48,510 nt of DNA from positions 1 through 48,510 of the forward strand of contig CAJMRY010000009.1 of assembly GCA_905215935.1 (NCBI GenBank). The letters run 5' to 3'. Each line of letters opens with the position of its first letter. Within the stretch, counting starts at the first letter, position 1. A program made the translations under genes and the position numbers. Positions 30,513 to 40,511 of the stretch are shown one piece after another. A model generated the notes under the pieces. That model searched no databases. It had not been told where the DNA came from and saw nothing but the letters and a program-made list of their open reading frames with translations. This DNA is from an uncultured bacterium. GTDB taxonomy: Bacteria > Bacillota > Clostridia > TANB77 > CAG-508.

Positions 30513-33017
30513 CTATTTGCGTTTTTTCACTTTAGCAACAATTACAGTCATATCATCTTTTTCATTTCCATAATCATTATCTCTTGCTTCATTAACAATT
30601 ATATCTGCAATTTTTTGAACATCATCTGTTCCGTATATCTTCTAATAAGTATTTAAGCCATAGTTCTTTATTTAGATATTCTTTATTAGAATCTAATATA
30701 CCATCACTGCACATAACAATTATATCTTCATTTTGTAAATCCTTATCATATACTTCTAAGTCGATATCTTCTAATATTCCTGTTGGTAATGATTCTGATT
30801 TTAATATTTGAACTTCATTTTCTCTTTTTATATATGTAGGACATGCTCCATTTTTTATAAATTCTATGTTTCCAGAATATAAATCTAATATTTCTATGTC
30901 TAATGTTGCATACATATCTTCTTCATTATTTGCAGATAATGTTGAATTTATTAGTTTTATTGATGTATCTTTTTGAAAACCTGCTGTTAATAATCTTTCT
31001 AACATTTTTATTGCTATTTTACTACTTTTTCTTGCTTCTGGACCTGAGCCCATTCCATCACTTAATGCTAGCAAATATTTTCCATCATCTAATTTAGTTT
31101 GAATACTTGTATCACCAGAAACTGGTGAATTTTTCTTTTTCGCTTTTGCAATACCTACTTGCAGACTATAATTATCTTTCGAAATATATGTAAACATACA
31201 ATTTTCTATATTAGTTCTTAAACCACATTCTTGTTTTTGTAATACCATGTTATGATTTAATATTTTAGACAAAACTTGTGCAATTTTCTTTGAATTACAC
31301 TCTGTTCCATCCACATTTTCACATAAACCTGTGTATAAAGTTACATTATATCTTCCAGTTTTCTCTTGTTTTATATTAATATCTCTTATATCTACATCTT
31401 TTTGTTTTAAAAACATTTTTATTTTTTCTTTTTCTTCTACAAATTGCTCTAGCTTATTTGGAGATATTTCTTGTGCCAAATTTGAAATAACTTCTGATAC
31501 ACCTTCTAATTGTGTTGATACATTTTTCTTACTTTCATCTATTTTTTTCTTCCATATAAAATTTAAATTACTTATACGATAAGAGTAATTTATTAATTTT
31601 ATTATTTTACTTAACTCTTTTTCTAACACCTCATTATTATCATCTTCACTAGATCCAACTATGTAATTATTATGCATTGCAAAAATATTTAATAAGTCCT
31701 TTTTAGTCATTATTTCTTTTTCTAGTAGACATTTATATATATCTTTTTGTATTTCATCATTATTATATATATCATCATATAATATGTTTTCTTCTTGTCC
31801 TTCTAAACTATTTTTTAGTTCAGCAGTAAATATCTTTTTATTATATTCTTCTTGTTTTTCTAATTCTTCGTCATCAACAATAGTAGCTGCTGCTTCCTTA
31901 TAACTTTTAGCCATTTCTGAAATCGTCTCTGAAATACTATTTAGTTTATATATTGTTTCTTTATTTTCTTCTAAACTTTTTCCAGTTGTTTCTGGTAACA
32001 ATTTATCTCTACCAAATAAATCTCCAATTTCAATTCCAACATTTTTGGGAATCGCAAGTAACGCAATTGATGCAATTAGGATTTCCCTAAATAATATTAT
32101 TGGTACTACATTTCCATTTGCAACATATGTTAATAAAACATTACCAAGAATAAATCCTGTAATTACTCCGTACTCTTCCGAATTTATTAAATAGGCCTGC
32201 TATCATTCCAGCAATTGCATATGATGCTACCATAATTGGTTCTCCATCACTTATTATTCCTAAAACCACTCCAATTGTGATTCCAGCTCCCCCACCTACT
32301 AATATTCCATGTTTCCATCCCAAAATTAATACAAGTAATATACTACAAATATTTTTTAATGAAAAACCAAATATTTGTATTGGCTCTAAAGCAAGTACTG
32401 CTATGGCAACAAGCAGACTTGCACCTATTACTTCTTCTATAGAGTAGACCTTTTTTTTCATATAATCTTTTATTACAGTAATTGAATTAGAAAATATCTT
32501 GTAAAAAATATATATTGCAATACTAATCATAATTGAAATTAAAAAATCATATAATAAAAATGTATTAAAAAATAATGGTATTAATGAAACTGCTAAACTC
32601 GAAAGAAAAAGGTGCGGTCCAATTCTTCTTTTTTCGTTTGTGTCGCATGCAATTTTTGGTCTTATAATATAAATACTTGCAAATAGTACTAATCCTGAAA
32701 ATAGATATGTAAGTAAACCATCTAATCCAGAACCTACATATGTTCCGTGCTCCACATACTATATATATAATACCTATAGGAATTCCGTTACTCATTGCAG
32801 CCGCAAGTATTGCAAGTCCAAATACAGATAAATTAATATTAGAATCTAATCTAAAGTTAACCATTGATATTAGAAAACATATTATATATAAAACAATATT
32901 CTCTTTTGCAAGAATTTTATATAATACTCTTTTAATATTATCTTTTTTATCTAATTTTACATCCTCACTATTTTGACTTTCTATCTCTTCAAAGTCTTTT
33001 GTTATATTTTGAAACAT
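30513..33017 (-). CDS. spoIIE: Stage II sporulation protein E, PP2C phosphatase, with three CGG shift sites
   Basis: Three apparent fragments join into one 833-residue protein when the in-frame CGGA at codons 91, 283 and 795 is read as one residue. That is the normal SpoIIE length. The N-terminal part (to about residue 320) is multi-helix membrane sequence. A coiled, acidic central region follows. The C-terminal PP2C domain has L-A-L-S-D-G-M-G-S-G and V-M-C-S-D-G-I-L-D, and after the third site D-D-M-T-V-I-V-A-K-V, the family's last metal-binding motif. Stopping at the third CGG would remove that motif. SpoIIE dephosphorylates SpoIIAA to switch on sigma F. The ATG at 33017 follows AGGTGG; a GTG three codons upstream is an alternative. 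Confidence 0.92.
30630..30633 (-). other. In-frame CGGA +1 site, spoIIE codon 795
   Basis: The reading is GAT ATA CGG AAC AGA TGA. Skipping one base gives E-D-I-G-T-D-D-V-Q-K and, 38 residues later, the proper C-terminus with D-D-M-T-V-I-V-A-K. Confidence 0.92.
32167..32170 (-). other. In-frame CGGA +1 site, spoIIE codon 283
   Basis: The reading is AGA GTA CGG AGT AAT. Skipping one base gives F-G-R-V-G-V-I-T-G-F, which continues a hydrophobic segment. An out-of-frame CGG eight bases upstream (TTC GGA) is read normally. Confidence 0.88.
32744..32747 (-). other. In-frame CGGA +1 site, spoIIE codon 91
   Basis: The reading is GGA GCA CGG AAC ATA. Skipping one base gives C-G-A-G-T-Y-V-G-S-G-L-D-G, continuing the membrane region. 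The zero frame would run about 60 residues of unrelated basic sequence before stopping. Confidence 0.88.
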
Positions 33018-33401
33018 CCTTACCACCTCATACTTCTAAAATTCTATGGTAATTTTAATACATTAAACTTTAAATATTTGTCGCTTTTAATACATAGAAT
33101 CTAAAAAGTTTTTTACAACTTGTGATATATTTTTATTATTTATTTTATATTTATTATTTATAACGCAAATTATGTTTTTTATTTTATCGTAAATTAGCTA
33201 AAAATACAAGATTTGCTTTAATTTTTTACTATAAAACATTACTAATTAAAATATCCACTATTCTGATTTAGTTATAACTAGAAATGTTATATCAATAAAT
33301 GCCTTATTTCCCTAGGACATTCACACTTCTTTAATAATTTAAATATACTATTATAACATACTAATATAAATATAGAATATATTATATAGAGGTGATAAAC
33401 T
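33018..33401. other. Divergent intergenic region, spoIIE and small plus-strand genes
   Basis: No coding sequence was found. The sequence TTTGTCGCT at about 33077-33085 matches the Spo0A box consensus (TTTGTCRAA) at 7 of 9 positions. That would fit the known control of spoIIE, but it is a weak match. A TATAAT-like string lies shortly upstream of 33402. Confidence 0.35.
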
Positions 33402-33563
33402 ATGAATAATAATTCAAATAATATTGATATATCTAACCTTATGAATATGCTTTCAAAGATGGATAAAAAACAATTAGAAGAAGGTTTGGCAAAAGCAAGT
33501 CAAGTTTTAAATTCAAAAGACAAAGATAAAATTATTAATGAGATAACAAGAAATAGTAAGTAG
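33402..33563 (+). CDS. Small hypothetical protein, 53 residues
   Basis: An ATG preceded by AGAGGTGAT at normal spacing opens a frame of 53 codons ending in TAG. The product is hydrophilic and probably helical (MNMLSKMDKKQLEEGLAKAS), with an Asn-rich start. Its stop overlaps the ribosome binding site of the next gene, so translation of the two is probably coupled. I do not recognise the family. Confidence 0.65.
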   Translation: MNNNSNNIDISNLMNMLSKMDKKQLEEGLAKASQVLNSKDKDKIINEITRNSK

Positions 33564-33571
33564 GTGATAAT

Positions 33572-34063
33572 GTGAATGAAGATATGTCTGATATGATAAA
33601 AAATTTAAGTAGCATGCTTAATGGCAAAGAAATGCCTGAAGATATAAAAAATATCATTAGCAATATTGCTTCTAATAACAATAATCATACTAATAGTAAT
33701 AATTATAATAATAATAGTACTACTAATAATAACAACAATATTAATAAAAACAACTTTGAAACTAATAGTTATTCTAATAATCAACATGATGATATATCTT
33801 CAGATTCTAGAAGTGATAATTTTACTTCTAGTGAAAAAACTTCTCCCGATATTGATATAGGAATGATTCTGAAAATGAAACAAATAATGGATTCTATGAA
33901 AAGTAACAAAGATGACCCTAGGGCAAATCTGCTTTTATCTTTAAAACCATATTTAAAAAATAGTAGACAAGAAAAGGTAGATCAATATATAAAGCTATTT
34001 AATATGAGTAAAGTATTTGAAGTTATTAATCCTTTAGGTGGTGATACGAAAAATGGCATATAG
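33572..34063 (+). CDS. Asn-rich hypothetical protein, 163 residues
   Basis: The start is a GTG, 3 bases after AGGTGAT, which overlaps the previous stop; the alternative ATG at 33584 lacks a ribosome binding site. An N-terminal segment (D-M-I-K-N-L-S-S-M-L) repeats the theme of the preceding small protein. A low-complexity stretch of Asn, Ser and Thr spans about residues 32-75. The C-terminus is ordered and helical (N-L-L-L-S-L-K-P-Y-L, then K-V-D-Q-Y-I-K-L-F). Its end overlaps the next gene by 11 bases. The family was not identified, though the C-terminal motif looks conserved. Confidence 0.7.
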   Translation: MNEDMSDMIKNLSSMLNGKEMPEDIKNIISNIASNNNNHTNSNNYNNNSTTNNNNNINKNNFETNSYSNNQHDDISSDSRSDNFTSSEKTSPDIDIGMILKMKQIMDSMKSNKDDPRANLLLSLKPYLKNSRQEKVDQYIKLFNMSKVFEVINPLGGDTKNGI

Positions 34064-34391
34064 TTATCCTTATTTTTATTCACCAACTAGAAGATATCCA
34101 AATTATAATTACAGATATCCAGACTATTATGGAAAGACATACAATCCTTCTACAAAAGAAGTGGTAAAAGGAGCAGAACATAAAAGGGAAAAAGAATCTA
34201 TTATATCTAGTAAGGCTGAATCAGAAAAAGATAGAATCTGTAAAGAAGAGTCTCGAGAATGTTTTGAGATTTTTGGAATTAAATTATTCTTTGACGACAT
34301 TTTATTAATTTGTTTAATTTTCTTTTTATATAATGAAGGTGTAAAAGACCAATACCTTTTTATTTCCTTAATTTTATTGCTACTTAGTTAA
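34053..34391 (+). CDS. Small Tyr-rich membrane-associated protein, 112 residues
   Basis: The chosen ATG at 34053 (MAYSYPYFY) follows AGGTGGTGAT; it overlaps the upstream gene's end, which suggests coupled translation. The N-terminus is rich in Tyr, Pro and Arg. A charged middle is followed by a hydrophobic C-terminal segment of two short helices (D-D-I-L-L-I-C-L-I-F-F-L-Y, then L-F-I-S-L-I-L-L). The family was not identified. The three-gene plus-strand unit lies opposite spoIIE and might be sporulation-linked, which is only inference from position. Confidence 0.65.
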   Translation: MAYSYPYFYSPTRRYPNYNYRYPDYYGKTYNPSTKEVVKGAEHKREKESIISSKAESEKDRICKEESRECFEIFGIKLFFDDILLICLIFFLYNEGVKDQYLFISLILLLLS

Positions 34392-34396
34392 ATTGA

Positions 34397-34478
34397 CCCA
34401 AAAGGGACGGAGAATTTTGGGCGTTTTTCAAAATTTTTAAGCTAAGTTCTTCCACCCAAATTCTCCGTCCCTTTTGGG
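34397..34478. repeat. Long palindrome with GGGACGG core
   Basis: The 24-25 base arms (CCCAAAAGGGACGG and its inverted copy ending TTTTGGG) are almost perfect around a loop of about 33 bases. It lies between convergent genes (stops at 34391 and 34487), so it could also end both transcripts. It is a member of the GGGAC-core family. Confidence 0.75.
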
Positions 34479-34486
34479 CTATTCGA

Positions 34487-35105
34487 TTATTCGATAACAA
34501 TCTTTCCATTCTCATCTATATATGCACATGTTTTTAAAGTCCTATCTTGAACTTCTTCTTTTGATCTTTCTTTTATAATATTTGAAATTCTAATCTGTGG
34601 TGATTCTATTGAGGAGCAAGCAATAATAGCTTCTTTATTTCCTTTTGCTCCTGCATGTGCTAAGCCTCTAAGTATTCCAAGAATTACTATATTTTCTCCT
34701 GCTATTACCTCAGCTCCGCCATTTACATCTCCAAGGATTACTAAACTTCCTTCATATTCAATTCTTTGTCCGAGATCTAAGTGCTCCTCTATGAAATTTT
34801 GTTTCGGAAACCGCAATTTCTTTATTGAAAGCTTTTTTTATTCCATGTAAACCTAATATCTTTGGAGAATCAAAATTTACCTGTATATCTATTTTTTCTT
34901 TTATATTATTTTCTATTTCTTCCATTTCCTCATTTGATAAAACTTTGCCTGTTATAAATAAAGGAAAGTCATTTTCTTTTCGTATCTTTTTTATCTCTGT
35001 TATTTTCTTTTTTAAATTATCTAGAATTTCTTTTTGTGTAATCTCTTCATTTATCTTCATCACTATTTCATTATTCTTTATAACTATTGATATACAATTT
35101 TTCAT
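34487..35105 (-). CDS. minC: Septum site-determining protein MinC, with one CGG shift site
   Basis: Two apparent fragments join into 205 residues when CGGA at codon 112 is read as one residue. The N-terminal domain (about residues 1-100) holds the FtsZ-inhibiting fold. The junction gives L-R-S-G-Q-R-I-E-Y-E-G-S-L-V, directly matching the conserved start of the MinC C-terminal beta-helix, then I-L-G-D-V-N-G-G-A-E-V. Stopping at the CGG would separate the two domains and lose MinD binding. GAAGGGAA precedes the ATG. It is downstream of mrdA in the shape operon. No minD is seen at its 3' side; a plus-strand gene follows instead. Confidence 0.92.
34769..34772 (-). other. In-frame CGGA +1 site, minC codon 112
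   Basis: The reading is AGA TCT CGG ACA AAG AAT TGA. Skipping one base gives L-R-S-G-Q-R-I-E, where the Gly is strongly conserved in MinC proteins. Confidence 0.93.
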
Positions 35106-35139
35106 GATTTTACATTCCCTTCGCTAGTATTACTATATT

Positions 35140-37231
35140 TTATCTTACTGATTGCAAGCTTGATATTGCAATCATATCTTCTGTAATTTCACTTGTATTC
35201 ATACCAAAATATTCTGCAAATATATCTCTTGCAACTTCTGCTGTATATCCACCATGTCCACCATTTTCAACTAGTACTACGACTGCAATTTCTGGATTAT
35301 CAAATGGTGCAAATCCGAACAAACCAACCATTAGTCTTATTTCCTGCTTGTGCAGAGCCTGTCTTTCCTCCAAGTTCTATCTTAAAATCTTTAAAAGTTG
35401 AATATGCGGTTCCTCCTGACTCACTTGTTACTCCTCTCATACCTTCAAGCACTGCATTTAAATTTTCTTTTTTTATATCTAAGTTTTCTTCTTTTGCATT
35501 TTCAAACTTTAGTTTATTATTTGTAAACTCATTTATTTCTTCTTTTGGAATTTCTGTACCATCTGCATTTATAATAGTTTTTACAATACTAACATCTACC
35601 TGCTTACCTCCATTAACCAACATACTTATATATTTGGCCATCTGTACTGGTGTGAAATTGTTATAACTTTGTCCTATTGCTGCAGATAAAGTATCACCTA
35701 TATACCAAGATTTATTATCTTTTTCTACTTTCTCTCTACATGCTAAGTCTCCATTTACTTCACTTGGAAGTTCTATTCCAGTCTTTTTTCCAAGTCCAAA
35801 ATACGATGCATATTTTGATAATGTATCTATTCCCATTCTATAACCTGTTTCATAGAAAAAGTAATTACAAGAATGTTTTATTGCATCTGAAACATTTAAA
35901 TATCCGTGACCTGAATGATAACTAGTATAGTACCAACACACTGGTTTATGAGCTTTTGGGTATACTCCTGTATCATTTATTTTTTCTGTAGGAGTAATAG
36001 ATTCACTTTCTAGTCCTGCAATTGCTGTTATCATTTTAAATGTTGATCCTGGTGCATATGCACCACTAATTGCTCTATTAATTAATGGGCTCACTTCTGA
36101 ATTAGTGTATTCGCTATACTTCTCTGTGCTTATTCCATCTACAAATAATTGTGGCTCATAATCTGGATAACTTGCTATTGCCAAAACATCTCCAGTATTC
36201 ACATTCATTACAACCACAGCTCCAGCATTTGCATTACTTTTTTCTGCAAATCCACCACTTGCAATTTTTTCAATATTTGCTTTTAATGATGTTTCTGCTA
36301 CTTTTTGTAGATTTGCGTCTATAGTAAGCACTACATTGGAACCTGATATTGCTTCTTTTGAAATATATTCGTCTGTTGCTGTTCCATCCACAGACATATC
36401 AATTTGCCTTGTTCCGTTTTTTCCCTTCAGATATTCTTCATATACATACTCTATACCTGTTTTTCCTATAATGTCATTAAATCCATAATTATTCTCTCTA
36501 GATTTTAATTCATCTTCTGTTATTTTTCCTACTGTACCTAATATATGAGATGCTAAAGTTCCAGATGGATATGAAACAGATGGTTTAGTTACGATATCTA
36601 CTCCTGGAAAATTCATATTATTTTCTGATAATTTTAAAACGCTTTCTCTACTAATTTTTTTTGCCAGAGTAACAGCTCTTGTATTACTGTATCCATTACA
36701 AGCTATCTCATATCTCATTACTATTATTTTTCTTATATTTTGAATGTTCTCTTCTGATATTTCATATTTTTGTTTAAAGTGATTAAAACACTGTTCTGCG
36801 GAATATTGTTCATCAATTTTATTCGACTTTTTCCACGACTTTGATTCTGACTCTCCTATAGAAAACTTATACGGTTCTATTTCTATAGGAAAATTATCTA
36901 TGTAATTGTCACCATTTTCTTCTAAAAGATTAGCTATTTTTAGTAATGTATCATTTAGTGTTTCATTATCTATTTTGGTTTTATATAATTCTAAACCAAA
37001 ATTCATTTCTGTTGTTACTAATTTATTTCCTGTCCTATCTACAATCTCTCCTCTTGCGGCTTCTAACACTGTTTCTCTTGTTAATCTTGTATTAGATTTT
37101 TTTCTATATTCTTCACCATTTATTATTTGTAAATTGAAAAGTTGAACTAATAAAATTACTCCTATAACATATATTAACATTGATATAATATTATATCTTA
37201 TTTTATGTTCGTTTGATTTTGTTTTGTCCAA
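35140..37231 (-). CDS. mrdA: Penicillin-binding protein 2 (elongasome transpeptidase), with one CGG shift site
   Basis: The frame spans 696 residues once CGGA at codon 639 is read as one residue. A TTG start at 37231 follows AAGGTGG. One N-terminal membrane helix is followed by the PBP dimerisation region. The transpeptidase motifs are S-T-F-K (in A-P-G-S-T-F-K-M), S-C-N, and K-T-G-S-A-Q. The junction gives N-G-W-F-V-G-F-A-P-F, the conserved strand after KTG. The zero frame would end five codons after this strand begins. It crosslinks lateral peptidoglycan together with MreBCD. The gap to mreD is 15 bases. Confidence 0.93.
35314..35317 (-). other. In-frame CGGA +1 site, mrdA codon 639
   Basis: The reading is TTT GTT CGG ATT TGC ACC ATT TGA. 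Skipping one base gives W-F-V-G-F-A-P-F-D-N, a near-invariant PBP stretch in which Gly is expected. Confidence 0.94.
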
Positions 37232-37246
37232 TTTTCCACCTTCTTT

Positions 37247-37781
37247 TTAAAAATATCTTGTTAATATCTTTTGTTCTTTAAAAATCTCTTCTAATAAAGT
37301 ACCCATGTTTTGAATAATAGGATATATTATTATTGTTAATAACGTATTATATATAGCCTCTATTATTAATATTTTTATAAATGAAATTAGCTCTAAATTA
37401 ATAGATAATTTAAATACATTTAATATGTATATACCAAATTCATATATAAAAGTAGTACTTATAACCATAATCATAATGGTCATTCTATTATCTTTAGAAA
37501 AATTTTTATCATATATATCTGCTAATATTACTATAATAACAAACATTATGCTTGATATTCCTATTATTTTTCCTGTTAATAAATCTAATATTATTCCTAA
37601 TATTATTCCCAGTGGTATTCCGAACTTTTTTCCCTGCAAACAATCCTATTACTAACATTAATACTATAAATAAATTTGGTTTAATTCCTGCTATATTAAA
37701 CATATTAAAAAAATTAGCTTGAAGAAAATATATAGCAAAAAATATTAATATTATTACAATTATTGATACTACCTTTTTCAA
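37247..37781 (-). CDS. mreD: Rod shape-determining protein MreD, with one CGG shift site
   Basis: Reading CGGA at codon 54 as one residue yields 177 residues, the usual MreD size. The TTG start at 37781 is 8 bases after AGAGGTGA; a GTG four codons further up overlaps that ribosome binding site. The product is almost wholly hydrophobic with five or six membrane helices. Its N-terminal hydrophobic pattern and a P-N-L-F-I-V-L stretch are typical of the family. The junction gives G-K-K-V-G-I-P-L-G-I-I-L-G, a glycine-rich helix turn. It sits between mreC and mrdA as in other Firmicutes. Confidence 0.88.
37619..37622 (-). other. In-frame CGGA +1 site, mreD codon 54
   Basis: The reading is AAA GTT CGG AAT ACC. 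Skipping one base gives K-K-V-G-I-P-L-G-I-I. The zero frame turns into a polar Asn/Arg-rich sequence that does not fit a membrane protein. Confidence 0.9.
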
Positions 37782-37803
37782 ATGGACATTCACCTCTTTG
37801 CCT

Positions 37804-37919
37804 AAAAAGTGTCAAAAGGTGTCAAAAGGGACGGGGCATATTGACACTTTTAGTAATTATTATTTATTGGTAATTGATATTTGAAAAAGTGTCAATATGC
37901 CCCGTCCCTTTTGACACTT
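37804..37919. repeat. Long palindrome with GGGACGGGGC core between mreC and mreD
   Basis: Arms of about 36 bases (AAGTGTCAA, GGGACGGGGC, TTGACACTT) are nearly perfect around a loop of about 31 bases. It starts at the mreC stop codon and ends about 20 bases before the mreD start, inside the operon. It has no U-run and might stabilise or partly attenuate the transcript. It belongs to the GGGAC-core family. Confidence 0.78.
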
Positions 37920-38741
37920 CATTTATTAGTAATAACTAGCACTGTTTCCAATTTTGAAAAATCCACTGCTGTTTCTATATTTGCATATCTATCTGTTATA
38001 TTTTTTGTATTTATTACTTGTTTTACTGTACCAATGTGTATTCCTTTAGGATATATTCCGCCAATTCCAGATGTTTCTAAATTATCTCCCTCCATTATGC
38101 TTGCATCTGTTGGAATATATGTTCCTTTTAGAATAGAATTATTATCTAATGTGCCTCTTACAATAATTCCATCTCTTGTAGTTTTTATTATACTACTTAC
38201 AGCACTTGAAGTATCTATTATTGTTTGTACTTTAGCTGTAGTATCAGTTACTGATATAACATGTCCGTACTAGTCCTTTATCTGCTATTACTGTCATATC
38301 TATATCTATGCCATCTTTTTTTCCAACATTTATTACTATTACTTTGCCAAAGTTTCCTAAGTCTCTTTGAATAACATTTGCAGGTATAGTGGTATATTCT
38401 GAATATTTATCTTTTAGATTTACATATTCTTTTAAACTTTGATTTTCTGCTTTTACTATTTCTAGTTCTCTAACTTGCCTTTCTAGATCACTATTTTTAG
38501 TTTTTAGATCTTCATTTTCACTTTTAAGTTCATTTATATTAGAAAAGAATGTATCATTTCCAGCTATCTTATTTTTTATATATGTCAAGCCATTTTGTAC
38601 AGGCATTATTAATGAACTAAAATTATTACTAACATATGACCACTTTTCTAATTTTATATTAGATAATATTACTAAAACTATTAATATAATAATCGTTATT
38701 ATTATTCCTATTAATCCATTACCTGCTTTTTTTTTATACAT
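37919..38741 (-). CDS. mreC: Rod shape-determining protein MreC, with one CGG shift site
   Basis: The protein has 273 residues when CGGA at codon 159 is read as one residue. The ATG follows AAAGGAAA. An N-terminal membrane helix (about residues 12-28) is followed by a coiled coil (E-L-K-S-E-N-E-D-L-K) and the beta-barrel MreC core. The junction gives D-K-G-L-V-G-H-V-I-S-V, the family motif in which Gly is expected. The continuation has T-S-G-I-G-G-I-Y-P-K-G-I as in other MreC proteins. The downstream part would lie outside any conventionally called gene, because no start codon opens it. Confidence 0.93.
38264..38267 (-). other. In-frame CGGA +1 site, mreC codon 159
   Basis: The reading is CTA GTA CGG ACA TGT, with a zero-frame TGA after six codons. 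Skipping one base gives G-L-V-G-H-V-I-S-V and 114 further family-like residues. Confidence 0.94.
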
Positions 38742-38753
38742 AACATTTCCTTT

Positions 38754-39786
38754 CTATCTTTTTCTTCTTGCATTTATTAATACTGTTTTTAAATTTCCTA
38801 AATCTTCTAAAGTCTTACATGCACCTTTTGCAACACAGTCTAAAGGATCTTCTGCAATATATACTGGCATTCCTGTTTTTGAACTTAATAATTTATCTAA
38901 ATTTCTAATTAAAGATCCTCCACCTGCAAGTACAATTCCTCTTTCCATAATATCCGATGCAAGTTCCGGTGGAGTTCTTTCTAATGTTTGTTTTACAATT
39001 TCGACTATTTTACTTATTGACTCTTGCATAGCATCTTCAATTTGAGAAGATGTAATAATTACATTTTTTGGAAGTCCAGTACTTAAATCACGTCCTCTTA
39101 TTTCCATACTCATATCTGTCATAAGAGGTAAAGCACATCCTATTTCCATTTTTATTTGTTCTGCAGTTGTTTCTCCTATCGCTAAATTCATCTCTCTTTT
39201 AATATAATTAACTATATCTTCATCTAGTTCATCTCCTGCAACTCTCAGTGAATTACTTACTACTACTCCACCTAATGATATTACAGCAACTTCTGTTGTT
39301 CCACCGCCAATATCAACGATTATGCTTCCACTTGGTTCTGCTACATCGATACTTGCTCCAATAGCTGCCGCCATTGGTTCTTCAATTAAATATACTTCTT
39401 TAGCTCCTGCTTGTAATACTGACTCTTCAACTGCTCTTTCTTCTACTTCTGTAATACCTGATGGAACACCAACTACTACTCTTGGTCTTCCTGCATTATA
39501 TCTTTGACATACTTTTTTTATTATATTTTTTAGCATTAATTGTGTAGCTGTGAAATCTGCAATAACTCCATCTTTCATTGGTCTTACTGCTTTTATTGTA
39601 TCTGGAGTTCTTCCAAGCATTTCTTTTGCTTCATGTCCGAGTTGCAAGTATATTTCCACTTTTCCTATCTATAGCTACAACTGAAGGTTCTTTTAACACA
39701 ATTCCTTTTCCTTTTAAAGTAACTAATAAATTAGCTGTACCCAAATCTATTCCTATATCTTTTGATACAAAATTAAAAAAATTCAT
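38754..39786 (-). CDS. mreB: Rod shape-determining protein MreB, with one CGG shift site
   Basis: The protein has 343 residues, typical for MreB, when CGGA at codon 50 is read as one residue. The start at 39786 (MNFFNFVSKDIGIDLGTAN) is one base after the radC stop. The actin-like nucleotide site is visible: D-L-G-T-A-N at the N-terminus, D-I-G-G-G-T-T-E and L-A-G-G-G-S-L. The junction gives A-T-G-H-E-A-K-E-M-L-G-R-T-P, the conserved family stretch with Gly at the CGG. Without the shift only 51 residues would be made. It polymerises under the membrane to guide wall synthesis with MreC, MreD and MrdA. Confidence 0.95.
39636..39639 (-). other. In-frame CGGA +1 site, mreB codon 50
   Basis: The reading is GCA ACT CGG ACA TGA. 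Skipping one base gives A-T-G-H-E-A-K-E-M-L-G-R-T-P. MreB proteins have a Gly at this column, and no start codon downstream would yield a working actin fold. Confidence 0.95.
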
Positions 39787-39787
39787 A

Positions 39788-40483
39788 CTAATTCCACGAT
39801 CCTTTCTTTGAAAAAACGCTCTCATACTTACCATCTCCTATGATTATATGATCTAAGAATTTTATTTGTAGTATTTTACTACACTCATATATTCTATTTG
39901 TTATTTCTATATCTGCTTTACTTGGACTCGGATCTCCACTTGGATGATTATGTACCATAATCATCTTAGGAGCATTCATTTTCACAACCTCTGTTAATAC
40001 ATCTTTAGGGCTAATATTAACAAAGTCTGTTCCACCAATAGCAATATCTTCTATTTTTAATACACTATTTTTTACGTTTAATATTACTATTTTTACAATT
40101 TCTCTTCTTTCGTATCTTAGCTCTTCCATAAGTATACTTGCAATATCTTGGCTACATCTAACTTTTAAACTTGTAATATCTGCTGGTTTTGACATTCTTT
40201 TAGCAAGTTCACATATTGCTTTTAATTGAATAGCTTTTACTTTTCCTATTCCTTTTATATTCATGAACTCTTCTATAGAAACATCTTGCATAAACCTAAG
40301 GCTATTTTCAGAAGTTTTATTTTTTAATTTAAGTATTTCGTTTGCCAAATCTACGGAAGTATGTTCTTTAGTGCCGTTTTTTATTATTATTGCCAAAAGT
40401 TCTGCATTTGATAACTTCTTTGAACCATAGATTTGTAATTTTTCGTAAGGTCTTTCTAATTCAGGTAATTGTTTTATTGTCAT
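39788..40483 (-). CDS. radC: RadC family JAB/MPN-domain protein
   Basis: The protein has 231 residues, normal for the family. An N-terminal helix-hairpin-helix region (F-M-N-I-K-G-I-G-K-V-K-A) is followed by the JAMM metalloprotease-like core H-N-H-P-S-G-D-P-S-P with the matching Asp. Its cellular role is unsettled despite the DNA-repair name. It has no in-frame CGG. It immediately precedes mreB, the usual Firmicutes order. Confidence 0.93.
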   Translation of the reverse strand: MTIKQLPELERPYEKLQIYGSKKLSNAELLAIIIKNGTKEHTSVDLANEILKLKNKTSENSLRFMQDVSIEEFMNIKGIGKVKAIQLKAICELAKRMSKPADITSLKVRCSQDIASILMEELRYERREIVKIVILNVKNSVLKIEDIAIGGTDFVNISPKDVLTEVVKMNAPKMIMVHNHPSGDPSPSKADIEITNRIYECSKILQIKFLDHIIIGDGKYESVFSKKGSWN

Positions 40484-40511
40484 AAAACTCCTTTCAAATA
40501 TCGTGCCCCTT

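Noticed and set aside
33605..33860. Ile-rich ORFs over the Asn-rich gene
   Set aside because: They are frame shadows of the Asn-codon repeats at 33660-33780.
37804..37919. A possible tRNA, riboswitch or CRISPR unit at the large palindromes
   Set aside because: They are simple inverted repeats with no cloverleaf, no conserved aptamer motif and no regular spacing.
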